Positions 8,621-17,358 of a stretch of 64,000 bases of DNA are shown piece after piece. Location: positions 95,421-159,420 of the forward strand of contig JBFWWU010000011.1 of the NCBI GenBank assembly GCA_050246015.1. The letters run 5' to 3'. Below the pieces are notes generated by a model. That model was not told where the DNA came from, did not search any database, and saw only the letters and a list, made by a program, of their open reading frames with translations. The position numbers and the translations under genes were made by a program. This DNA comes from JTS-AC122 sp050246015. Lineage in GTDB: Bacteria; Planctomycetota; Phycisphaerae; Phycisphaerales; UBA1924. The first letter of the stretch is position 1, and the number at the start of each line of letters is the position of its first letter.

Positions 8621-10032
8621 GGTTGCGACTCCTGGGCGCCGGTGGATGACCCGGCGTCCGGCAGCATCTCTGGGCCGACGAGCCCGGCGATCTCGATCGC
8701 CGCGAGCTCGACATCAAGGCCCGCGCTGATCAGGTCGAGTTTGGCGTCCTGCTGGCGGGTCAGCGTCTCCAGCAGCAGCAGCGTATTGACTTCACCCAAG
8801 TCCGCGATGCGGCGCGCGTCGGTGTACTGCTGCTCAACGAGCGGGTTCAACGAGTCCTCGATGATCCGGCGGCGCGCGCGTGCGGCGTGCAGGCGCACCC
8901 ACGCGGCCGAGAGGTCGGCGGCAATCGATTCCGCGGCGGCCGCATACTCGATCTCCGCCGACTCGCGTTCCGCGCCGGCGGTCGCGATGCCTTGACGATT
9001 GGCACTGAGCATGGGCACCGGGACGGACAGGCCGAGCATGATCTGATCGCTCCCGCCTTCGCGCCCGTACCCCGGACCGATGTGAAGATCGGGGTACTGC
9101 TTGCGGATCTCCAGTTCAAGGCGTCGCTCAGCGACCTCGTACAGCGCCCGCGCCAGCGCGAGACGGGGATTTCGGGCCTGGGCTGCCTCGTCCGCGCTCG
9201 CATCATCCGGCACGTCCGAGGCTCCTAGCGGCGCGGGCACGAACGCCACGTCGGCGGACGGCGCCAAGCCGATCAGTCGGCGAAGCCGAAGTTCCACTTC
9301 CGCGACCCGTTCATCGGCCCGGGTGAGTTGAACCGATCGCTGTGATCGCTCGATCCGAAAGAGGCTTGCTTCGATCCTGGCAAGTTCACCCGCGTGTTCG
9401 ATCCGCTCGACGATCGACACGACGCCGTCGAGCTGCGCGATCAACTCGCGGATCACGTCGCGCTGCCGGACCGCGGCCGTCCATTGCGCCCACTCTCGAC
9501 GCACGGCGACCCGGGTTTCCCATTCGGCCTGGAAGACCCGCCGCAACTCGGCGTCATGCTCCGCGCCCGCGCGGCGCTTCTCCTTTTCCAGCCGGCCGGA
9601 GAGCGGGATGGTGAGCCCGATGTTGGCAAACACCTTCCAGGGGTGAGCGGTGGACTCGAGAATTCGGACGAGGTCCGTTCCGAGCACGGGATCCTCCCAG
9701 AGCCCCGCGTAGGCGGCCGAGGCCGCGGTGACGCCGGCGCGAGCCCGCGCACGCCGAAGATCCGCGTTGTAGAGCATCGCGACAACCTCACCCTCCTCCA
9801 CGCTCAGGCCATCAGTCGGATCAAAGGTGGGCGGCGACTGCTTCGTCGCTCGAAGACGCTGCGCGAACTGCGCCACCGCTTCCGACGATGCCGACCTTGC
9901 CAGGAACTCGGCTCGAAGCGAGGCGGGATTCAGTGGGCGCGGGGAATAGGTCTGGCACCCGGGGGGAATGCCAAGCATCATCACCACGCACATCACGCGC
10001 CGCGCCCGGCGCCGATCAAGACCAGATATCAC
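8617..10032 (-). CDS. TolC-like outer-membrane efflux lipoprotein
   Basis: A protein of about 471 residues of the outer membrane efflux family: two OEP repeats rich in Ala/Arg/Glu helices and a 'DARRIADLGEVNTLLLLETLTRQQDAKLDLI' C-terminal hairpin. The start chosen is GTG at 10032, preceded by GGAG 8 bases upstream. It gives an arginine-rich n-region, a short hydrophobic core and a lipobox 'GIPPGC', so the protein is probably lipidated. An ATG at 9993 is an alternative; the longer ORF to 10137 lacks a good ribosome binding site. It provides the outer-membrane channel for the adaptor encoded next. Confidence 0.85.
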   Translation of the reverse strand: MISGLDRRRARRVMCVVMMLGIPPGCQTYSPRPLNPASLRAEFLARSASSEAVAQFAQRLRATKQSPPTFDPTDGLSVEEGEVVAMLYNADLRRARARAGVTAASAAYAGLWEDPVLGTDLVRILESTAHPWKVFANIGLTIPLSGRLEKEKRRAGAEHDAELRRVFQAEWETRVAVRREWAQWTAAVRQRDVIRELIAQLDGVVSIVERIEHAGELARIEASLFRIERSQRSVQLTRADERVAEVELRLRRLIGLAPSADVAFVPAPLGASDVPDDASADEAAQARNPRLALARALYEVAERRLELEIRKQYPDLHIGPGYGREGGSDQIMLGLSVPVPMLSANRQGIATAGAERESAEIEYAAAAESIAADLSAAWVRLHAARARRRIIEDSLNPLVEQQYTDARRIADLGEVNTLLLLETLTRQQDAKLDLISAGLDVELAAIEIAGLVGPEMLPDAGSSTGAQESQP

Positions 10033-10167
10033 GTGCTGGCTCCAATACGGACTGCATTCGGAGGCACCGAAGGCAACCCGCAAGCCGCGGCTGAGGGCGC
10101 CGATCTTCAGATCGGCGTGCAACCACCCTCGGCACACGCCGAGGTGGCAATACGCAGCGGTTGGAGG

Positions 10168-10611
10168 CTAGATGGTCAAACGGGTTGATCGGAGACCGAG
10201 CGCCACGCCCCGGCACGGGCGATCCGGCGGCGGCAATCCATGTCCAGACGGCGTCAACAGGCAATCGCCGGCAAACGGGGCCGCCCCGATCACGCACCAC
10301 GCCGCGACGGATTCGTCGAATCCACACGCGGACGCCCGGTGCGACTGAACCAAGACATCCGGCAGGGTGACCTCAACGCAGCAGTGGCAGTCGTGCGTGC
10401 ATGGGGTGCCCTCCGCGGCCGGTTTCACTGGGACGGGATTGTCTTCGGCACACCCCGGGCAACATGTCTCTTCCGCGGCCACCGCGACGGGCTCGGGTTC
10501 GGTACAGATGCCCTGCCGCAGGCAGATCGTGCCTCGGACAGGGGCGCACGCGAACGCGACCTGCACAAGCACGAGCAGCAAGGCGGCAGTTTGTCGTAGA
10601 GAGACCGTCAC
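10168..10611 (-). CDS. Small secreted Cys-rich protein leading the export operon
   Basis: A 147-residue protein starting at GTG (10609-10611), with a signal peptide ('LLLVLVQVAFACAPVRG'). The mature part has about a dozen Cys residues, many in pairs ('ETCCPGCAEDN', 'CTHDCHCCVEV'), compatible with metal binding or disulphides. It is the first gene of the seven-gene minus-strand export operon. Cys-rich proteins at both ends of the operon suggest that the cargo or signal is a thiophilic metal, but this is inference. I do not recognise a named family. Confidence 0.65.
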   Translation of the reverse strand: MTVSLRQTAALLLVLVQVAFACAPVRGTICLRQGICTEPEPVAVAAEETCCPGCAEDNPVPVKPAAEGTPCTHDCHCCVEVTLPDVLVQSHRASACGFDESVAAWCVIGAAPFAGDCLLTPSGHGLPPPDRPCRGVALGLRSTRLTI

Positions 10612-10741
10612 TATGTAAGCATATCGGCTGAATTCAAACCGGCCAATGTCGTATGGCTCAGGCGGCTGCGTTCATCATTCGCACTTTGTACGCATCCGCG
10701 GCATGCGTGCCGACAAACATGCGGCATCGTCGCTGGTCTCG

Positions 10742-11713
10742 TCAGGGAACGATGCTGAATGTCTTTCTGACGGTCATATTGGGGATGGTGCACGCGGGCG
10801 AGCACGTCGCGGTCATAAATACGATGCGTTTGTTCCCTGTGGCCTTGGTTCGAAGTTGGAATCCAGATTGGTCACAGTCGGTCGTGTACCACTCGTCAAA
10901 GACGTCGGCGGGCGCCTTCGGGACGTACAGGGTGCCGCCCGAGTCTGGGATTTCTTCAACGATGTTGTAGGTGACTTGGATATTGTTGGTTCTCCCAACT
11001 TCCGTCGCGCATCCCTCTCCGGGCTTGAAGAATGTGACGGCGATCGCGTCGCCGCCCTTGTGGTTGTCTCTCGCTTGATGGGGTGAAGAGAGTTTGAGAA
11101 ACTCGGGACAGGAGTCCGCGTGCGGGGACTCGCGCATCGGACTGGCGCCCGGGGTATCGGACTTCACGGCGTGTTGAGCCGAATGATCTCCCGCCGCCTG
11201 GAGGGGTGCCGGCTGCGCCCCAGGAAGCACGATGAATCGTTCCGTGTCAATCACCCGGCACGACTTGGACGCGGAGTAGACGTGAGCCGTCACCTTGACG
11301 ATGTAGGTCTGGTTCAACCCGCCGTTCACGACCGCCACCTGTTTCTCAGAGACGTGCAGGGGCGGATACGACGTTAGTTGCAACGGCTGGGGCTGCGCCA
11401 GCGTGTTCGCCAACACCGTGTCCGTCTGGACGTCCGACCCATCCAGTGCGGAGACGATGTAGTCGTACCTCACCCATCGGGCCTGGGTGCCGGCGTCTGA
11501 AAACACCAGTTTCATGCTCACGCGTCGATCTTGCTCAGCATCCCCGGAGAACACAATGCTCGGGCTCAAGGCACCGAACTCGGGGCACGAATCCGCCCGG
11601 ATGCCGTCTCGTGTTTCCTGAGACGCGCATCCGATCGGCAGGAAGAACGCCAACAGCAACAATGTCGCCAGCCACGAACGACTTAGCAGTCGAGCAGTTA
11701 CATTTCGCATCAT
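10742..11713 (-). CDS. Hypothetical lipoprotein with two DSCPEF repeats
   Basis: A 323-residue protein with a long hydrophobic signal and the lipobox 'LPIGC' (lipidated Cys29). The motif 'DSCPEF' occurs twice, near residues 41 and ~200, each opening a beta-rich domain of about 110 residues, so the protein appears to be an internal duplication joined by a Pro/Ala/Ser linker. Extra Cys residues sit in the second half ('DCDQSGF', 'TCSPACT'). A GAGGGG ribosome binding site precedes tandem ATGs at 11713 and 11710. It follows the kinase-NB-ARC gene on the same strand with a 163-base gap. No family recognised. Confidence 0.65.
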   Translation of the reverse strand: MMRNVTARLLSRSWLATLLLLAFFLPIGCASQETRDGIRADSCPEFGALSPSIVFSGDAEQDRRVSMKLVFSDAGTQARWVRYDYIVSALDGSDVQTDTVLANTLAQPQPLQLTSYPPLHVSEKQVAVVNGGLNQTYIVKVTAHVYSASKSCRVIDTERFIVLPGAQPAPLQAAGDHSAQHAVKSDTPGASPMRESPHADSCPEFLKLSSPHQARDNHKGGDAIAVTFFKPGEGCATEVGRTNNIQVTYNIVEEIPDSGGTLYVPKAPADVFDEWYTTDCDQSGFQLRTKATGNKRIVFMTATCSPACTIPNMTVRKTFSIVP

Positions 11714-11876
11714 GGACCCCTCAAGTGGTTATCTCGGCGGTTTGACGACAGACGATATGCGGCGTCAAGGCACCCAGTTCCACAGGGCCACCCAAATTAG
11801 CGCTGCTCGCGCGCAATACAACCATATGAACAGGGGAGTACGCTCGCTAGTTTGACTTCAGTTGGAGTCCCGTGAT

Positions 11877-14800
11877 TCACTGGTTCGCGCTGTTATTTGC
11901 TCGCGGACTTTCCGGCCAGTCATCACTGGTACCGCCCTTCCTGAGCAGGGAGTTGAATGTCTCTTCGCCCAGTTCCGCTCGCAGCCGGGCGCGGAGCACG
12001 GCGTACTGGGGCAACTGTTCTGTCGATTCGCCTGCCTCGGCCGCGCGTCGGAGCGCCAGCCCCAGTGTCAGCGCGGCGGTCTGGGGCCGTGCGGCGTCGG
12101 CGCAGGCCTTGGCTCGTCGCGCGAGCGTCTTAGCCTCACCGCTTCGGTCAACGAGGTCGTGCTTGATGCGGTAACTGGCCTGGAACGCATCGTCGGCCTC
12201 GTCGAAGCGGCGTGCCCAGGCCAGGCACTCGGCCAGGTTGTTGTACAACATCGCGAGGCGGACGGTGCCTGGTGGGAACTGGCCCCGAAGAGGCGTCAGC
12301 AGAGCCGAGGCCATCGCAAAGTGCTCGCGCTCGATGAGGTACCGGGAGTAGTTGAGGTCCAGGCACGCGACGCCGAAGGCGTCACCGAGTTCACCGCGGA
12401 TCGTCCGGCTTTCCCGGTAGCACCGGTCGCACGTCTCCCAGTCTCCGAGCATCCCGGCGATCGTGCTGAGGTTGTTCAGCACGAGCGCAACCCCCCGCGT
12501 GTTGCCCTGGGCGCGCTGCATCGAGAGCGCGGCTTCATACTCCTTGCGGGCCCGTGGAAGGTCCCCGATCCGCTCGCTGAGAACGCCCGCGGCGTTGGCG
12601 AGTTTGGCGCGCCAGTCCACAGCCCCGGAATCGCTTGATGCCCGAAAAGCGTCCAGCCAGGCCAGCCCTTCGGCGGCCTGACCTCGAACAAACCAGTATT
12701 GACGCATGGCGTAGGCGAGCGCCAGCCCTCGCTCGTGGCGCGCTGGATGACGGCGTGCATAGGCCAGGGAGGCCGCGATGTTGGCCCGGTCCTCGTTCAG
12801 TTCTCCCAGCAGGCTGGCCTGAGCCGCCCCGTCGAGTTTTTCCTCGGCCCGCGTCGCCGCGCGGATGCACCATTCGAGCAGCCGCTCTGAAAGGCGATCG
12901 CGAAGAGGTTCATCCGCCGAGTACCTGAGCTGCACCTCGCGTCGCACGGGACCGAGCATGGTGAATCGGGTCGCGCCGCCGTCGAATGAGGCCCCCGACT
13001 CGATCATGGATTTGTCGGACAGCGAGATCATGAGGGATTGGATGCGCTGTTCGGAGAGGCGGGTGTCATCGGCTTTGTCCGGGGACGGCCCATTGGACGA
13101 CTCATCGCGGCAGACGAACTGAGCGGCAGGGATCGTCCACCTCCCCTCGAAGATGCACAGGCGCTGAAGCAGTTCCTGCTCAGGTCTTGACAGCCGGGAG
13201 TACGCCGACATGACGGTGTGCTTGAGAATCTCGGCGACGCGGTCGTAGGGGCCGAACTGCTCGGCGGCATCGCGCAGGGACGACTCGATCTCGCCCAGGT
13301 TCATGCAGCGGACGAGGGACGCGATATGCCGGATCGCCAGCGGCAGCCCGTTGAGCAGCCCGGTGATCCTGCCGATGGTTCGGAGATCGTGGTCGTGTTC
13401 GAACCGGATCTGCGAGTGGAGTTGAGCCACGCGCACGAAGAGTTGGACGGCACCGAATGAAAGGAGTTGCTCGGCGCTGGCGAATGACTGCTCGGGGCGT
13501 GGAAACTCGAGGGGGCCGAGGCGCACGTCGGGGTGCTCGGGGAGGCCGGTCATGTACGCCTGAGATGTGGCGAGGATGCGGACCCCGTCGCAGCGATCCA
13601 GGAGAGGACCGATGACGCTGGCGCAGGCTTCAATGCAGCCGTCGCAGCCGTCGAGGATCAACAGCAGCGCGCTGGAGCCGATCTGCCGGCAGATCGCGCT
13701 GGTTGATCGGCCGTCCGGGCCTGGTGCGGCGGCGCTGCGCGACATGGCTTCCGACAGAGCCCCGGCGATGTCCTCAGCGGTGCGGGCCGATCGCAGGTCC
13801 ACCAGCCAGACGCCGTGCGGGAACCGACCGCGGAGCCGGTGCGCGGCTTCAACCGCCAGCGCCGACTTTCCTACCCCGCCGAACCCCGAGAGCGTCATCA
13901 GCGGAATCTCGCTGCCCGAGAGTGTGCTGACGAGGAAACTGACGCGCTCTTCACGCCCGCGGAACAGCCCGTCAGGCCGCGGCAGATTATGGGTACGGCT
14001 TTCACGAGGCGACTGGGGCCGGCTGGCGGAAAGGTCACGCAGCGCCCACTTGAGTTGCCGGTGCACCTCCCTCATGCCCGGACGGTTGGTCCGCAGGAAC
14101 AGCAAACACGACTTGACCAGATGGCGCACGCTCTCGGGAGCGCCGATGGGATATGCCAGTTCGTCAATTTGAGCAGTGTCTCCATCGAACACCGTCCGAT
14201 GATTCGGGAAAGCCCGTCGGCGGGTGATGCACTCGTAGAGCACGCACCCAAACGAAAACACATCGGTGGACGCGTCGAGAGCGGCGCCGATTTCCTGCTC
14301 CGGGCTGGCGTACCCGGCGGTCATCGGCTGCCGACCGGCGGCCGTGGGGCGGGTCTTTTCATCTTCCGAGCCGGGCTCGACAAAGCGCGCGTAGCCAAAG
14401 TCGATCAGCCATCCGCCCCGGGCGTCATCCACGAGGATGTTCTGCGGCTTGACATCGCGATGGATCATTTCCCTGGAAAACGCGTGCGCGGCGGAGAGTG
14501 CATCGGCCACGTGCTCGCAGACATTCAGAGCATGCTCCAGCGAAAACGTCGGCTGGGAGATCAACTCCGACAGCGGGACTCCGCGCACGTCCTGCATGAC
14601 GACAACCGCGTGCCCGCCGCGCTGCGGAGCCTCGAAGTAGTCGTACACCTTGGGAACCCGGACCGTCGCCTCGGATACCTGCGCGAGCAGCCGCGCTTCT
14701 TCCAGGTGCCGAGTTCGCTGCTTTGCCTGCTGCTCCGGTGAACCGTCCGTGCGTGGCACCTTGATCACGACGCTCACGCCGAGTTGTTCATCGCGGCATC

Positions 14801-15101
14801 GGAACGTGTACCCCTGGCCCCCGCGCCCCAGCACCTCCAGCACCCGAAATGACCGCGAGCCATCGGCGCGGCCGATCACGTCTCCGGGTTCAAAGAGCGA
14901 GGGAGAGACGACCTGGATCTGCGTGACCGACCCGGACGGAGGAGGCGACGGGTTGGGGACCGTCGGCGGGCTACGCGAGGGTTCCCGTGCCGGGTCGGTA
15001 CCCCCGAAGGCCGGCGCACCGACACCACCGACCGGGCTCTGGAGCAGAGCCCGATGGTCATGAGATCCTGCTGCTGGATCGCCGCAGTTTTCGCGATGCA
15101 T
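11877..15101 (-). CDS. Ser/Thr protein kinase - NB-ARC ATPase - TPR fusion (STAND-type regulator)
   Basis: A 1074-residue three-part signalling protein. Kinase domain (~75-360): Gly loop 'GRGGQGYTF' (~92), catalytic Lys114 in 'VVIKVP', 'HRDVKPQN' with Asp216, and 'DFG' at Asp234. NB-ARC/STAND ATPase (~380-690): P-loop 'GFGGVGKSAL' (~406-413), a Walker B-like 'LLLILDGCD', and 'GLPLAI' (GLPL-type box). The C-terminal ~350 residues are helical TPR-like repeats ('AKLANAAGVLSERIGDLPRARKEYEAALSMQRAQGN', 'LNNLSTIAGMLGDWETC'). No membrane helix is seen. The start at 15101 is chosen because GGGAGG lies just before it; an in-frame ATG at 15173 lacks one. Such fusions are typical of planctomycetes and myxobacteria; the signal and substrate are unknown. 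Confidence 0.9.
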   Translation of the reverse strand: MHRENCGDPAAGSHDHRALLQSPVGGVGAPAFGGTDPAREPSRSPPTVPNPSPPPSGSVTQIQVVSPSLFEPGDVIGRADGSRSFRVLEVLGRGGQGYTFRCRDEQLGVSVVIKVPRTDGSPEQQAKQRTRHLEEARLLAQVSEATVRVPKVYDYFEAPQRGGHAVVVMQDVRGVPLSELISQPTFSLEHALNVCEHVADALSAAHAFSREMIHRDVKPQNILVDDARGGWLIDFGYARFVEPGSEDEKTRPTAAGRQPMTAGYASPEQEIGAALDASTDVFSFGCVLYECITRRRAFPNHRTVFDGDTAQIDELAYPIGAPESVRHLVKSCLLFLRTNRPGMREVHRQLKWALRDLSASRPQSPRESRTHNLPRPDGLFRGREERVSFLVSTLSGSEIPLMTLSGFGGVGKSALAVEAAHRLRGRFPHGVWLVDLRSARTAEDIAGALSEAMSRSAAAPGPDGRSTSAICRQIGSSALLLILDGCDGCIEACASVIGPLLDRCDGVRILATSQAYMTGLPEHPDVRLGPLEFPRPEQSFASAEQLLSFGAVQLFVRVAQLHSQIRFEHDHDLRTIGRITGLLNGLPLAIRHIASLVRCMNLGEIESSLRDAAEQFGPYDRVAEILKHTVMSAYSRLSRPEQELLQRLCIFEGRWTIPAAQFVCRDESSNGPSPDKADDTRLSEQRIQSLMISLSDKSMIESGASFDGGATRFTMLGPVRREVQLRYSADEPLRDRLSERLLEWCIRAATRAEEKLDGAAQASLLGELNEDRANIAASLAYARRHPARHERGLALAYAMRQYWFVRGQAAEGLAWLDAFRASSDSGAVDWRAKLANAAGVLSERIGDLPRARKEYEAALSMQRAQGNTRGVALVLNNLSTIAGMLGDWETCDRCYRESRTIRGELGDAFGVACLDLNYSRYLIEREHFAMASALLTPLRGQFPPGTVRLAMLYNNLAECLAWARRFDEADDAFQASYRIKHDLVDRSGEAKTLARRAKACADAARPQTAALTLGLALRRAAEAGESTEQLPQYAVLRARLRAELGEETFNSLLRKGGTSDDWPESPRANNSANQ

Positions 15102-15414
15102 GCCGCCTCCCAGTGCATTGTATACCGGATGCTCGGGTTTTGGTTTCGGATGGACTTTGGACTGTTCCATCAACCGTCGATGCGGTTTGCGCAGGCGGTC
15201 CCCGAGTAAATCGCATGTCCGCCGGCAAGCCGCGTTGCGGTCGTTTCATCCAGGCTTAATGTTGGTCCTGCATTCACATCGGCACTGCCCCGTTCGGGAT
15301 CGACGGCGGCTGACAGAAATCCGTCTTGGCGGGTTCATTCGTACGGCGATACGCGCGAATTTGAAGCGCGGGCTCGTGAACGCCGCGCGGCGTGTCGCTG
15401 AGCGAACGGACTCA
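15102..15414. other. Intergenic region between divergent units
   Basis: About 310 bases between the kinase-NB-ARC start and the actA remnant. It must contain the kinase promoter and perhaps the old act promoter. I see no convincing -10/-35 pair, RNA gene or repeat, and no ORF with protein-like composition. Confidence 0.5.
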
Positions 15415-15772
15415 ATGGGGTATCCACTCATTCGTCCCGGACAGCACGTGGCGAACGTATTCACACCCCGGGCTGATTTGGTGGTGCGCTCGATAGTGGT
15501 CGCCGCCGGACTTCTGCTGGTCGGAGGAACGATGTCGTTGTTCGTGCTCGGAAATCCAAATGTGGAACCGAGCGAGGGGTACGTCCCGCCGCAGCCGGTG
15601 ATGTTCAGTCACGAGCACCACGTGGGGCGGCTTGGGATCAGTTGCGTGTACTGCCACACGGGGGTGGAGGAGAGCGACTTCGCAGGCATCCCGACCCCCG
15701 AGACGTGCATGGGGTGCCACGCGCAGTTGTACGACAGGGCCGGGATGCTCGCGCCGATCCGGGCCGCGTGGC
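15415..15772 (+). pseudogene. actA: actA remnant: multihaem cytochrome c subunit of Alternative Complex III, 3' part deleted
   Basis: The frame starts ATG at 15415 and reads as the N-terminus of ActA: one membrane anchor ('SIVVAAGLLLVGGTMSLFVLG'), 'PVMFSHEHHVGRLGISC' and two c-type haem motifs, 'CVYCH' and 'CMGCH', in the usual 'GIPTPETCMGCH' context. Intact ActA carries five such motifs; only two remain. After 'LAPIRAAW' (codon ending 15771) the ActA sequence stops abruptly and an internal segment of ActB begins in another frame. A deletion therefore removed the end of actA and the start of actB. Alternative Complex III oxidises quinol and passes electrons to cytochrome c or oxidase; this copy cannot be functional. 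Confidence 0.85.
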
Positions 15773-17358
15773 AGCCTCGGAGCCACCAACGCGATCATGC
15801 AGGCGGAGTTGCTGGCGCTGTATGATCCGCACCGGTCATCAGTGGTTAGGCGGCGCGGCGTCAGCTCCGACTGGGATGCGCTGGCGCGCGAGTTGAACTC
15901 GCAGATCGCGTCACTGCGGGACCGGCGCGGCGAAGGGCTGCACGTCGTGCTCCCGCCGACCACCTCCCCGACCGCGGCCGGGCTCATCGCGCGAGCCAGG
16001 GAGCGCTTCCCGCGTTCGTCGTGGTACCGGCATGATCCTCTGGATCTGGACGGTCGTGTCGGTCCCGATCGAGTGATCGATCTATCACGGGCACGGGCGA
16101 TCGTTTCGTTGGACGCCGACCTCTTCGGGCCTGATCCAGCGGGCGTGCGTCTGGCGCACGACTTCGCGCAGGCGCGGCGCGAATCCCGGGACCGCGCCTC
16201 CGCCGGCCCCGGCCTGTTCGTGGCGGAGGCGGTGCCCACGCCGACCGGTGCGCGAGCGGACTGGAGGCTGGCGCTGCGGCCCGGCGAGATGCAAACGCTG
16301 GCGGCGGCGATGGCATCACTGGCGGGTGCGGACACGATCACACCCGCGATCAGCGACGAGGCGCAAGCGTGGCTTGGGCGGGTCGAACCGGCGCTTCGGT
16401 CGGCCGGCGCCGGCGCCGTGGTCGTCGCGGGTGAACATCAGCCGCCATGGGTGCACTCGCTATGCCTGGCGGCGAACCTGGCGCTCGGATCCGTGGGCAC
16501 TTCGGTCACGTACATCGAGCCTGTCGAAGCGTTCAGGCAGTTCGCGCATCCGCTCGCAGAGTTGCGGCAGGCGATCGACGCGGGCGCCGGCGACTGGATC
16601 ATCCTGGTTGATGTCAACCCGGCCTACGACGCGATCGAGCGCGACGCTTTGATCGCGGGCATCCGCCGCGCGCGCTTCAGCGTCCATCTCGGCCTGCATG
16701 TCGATGAGACGGCCCAGGTCTGCGAGTGGCACGCCCCGCTGACGCACGACCTGGAGCGCGGCGGATGCACTGGTTGCGGGTAGACCGCTACTTCGACGGC
16801 GATGACGAGGCTCCCGACATCCTGCTGCAGCCGCTGGCGTGTGTGCACTGCGAGGCGGCGCCGTGCGAACTGGTCTGCCCGACCGGCGCGACACAGCACT
16901 CGAACGACGGGCTCAACGAGATGAACTACGCCCGGTGCATCGGCACGCGGTATTGCTCGAACAACTGCCCGTACAAGGTCCGTCGCTTCAACTTTTTCCA
17001 CTACGCCGACGACCGCGATCAGATGCGGCGCATGCGCAATCCGCGTGTGACGTCGCGCGGTCGGGGGGTGATGGAAAAATGCACGTACTGCGTGCAGCGC
17101 ATCCGCTCCGCCGAGTTCGACGCCCGGGCCGCCAATGCATTGATCCCCGACGGCGCGGTCGTGCCGGCGTGTCAGCAGGCCTGCCCGGCGCACGCCATTG
17201 TGTTCGGCGACGTCGCGGATCGGACGACGGCTGTTTCGCGGGCCAAGGCCGATCCCCGGACATATTCCCTCCTGGAAGAACTCGGCACCCGGCCGCGCAC
17301 GACGTATCTCGCGGATGTCCGCCATCGGCAAGGGTCCGGCCCGGGAGGCGAGGCGTGA
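15773..17358 (+). pseudogene. actB: actB remnant: iron-sulphur/molybdopterin-like subunit of Alternative Complex III, with internal deletion and frameshift
   Basis: Two ActB pieces in different frames. The first (15773 to ~16764) begins at 'SLGATNAIMQAELLALYD', an internal ActB site, so the TAT leader and first ~150 residues are missing. It runs through the molybdopterin-oxidoreductase-like domain to 'CEWHAPLTHDLER'. The second (16765-17358, shifted frame) begins 'MHWLRVDRYFDG' and holds the ferredoxin domain: 'CVHCEAAPCELVCP', 'CIGTRYCSNNCPYKVRRFNFF', 'CTYC' and 'CQQACP'. The segment between, including the first Fe-S motif, is lost. The stop TGA overlaps the actC GTG start (GTGA at 17355-17358), as in intact operons. 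The sequence still looks protein-coding within each piece, so the damage is recent or is an assembly fault. Confidence 0.87.

Noticed and set aside
11877..15101. Kinase-NB-ARC-TPR gene as part of an anti-phage defence island
   Set aside because: No nuclease, toxin, restriction or other defence gene is adjacent; evidence supports only a STAND-type regulator.
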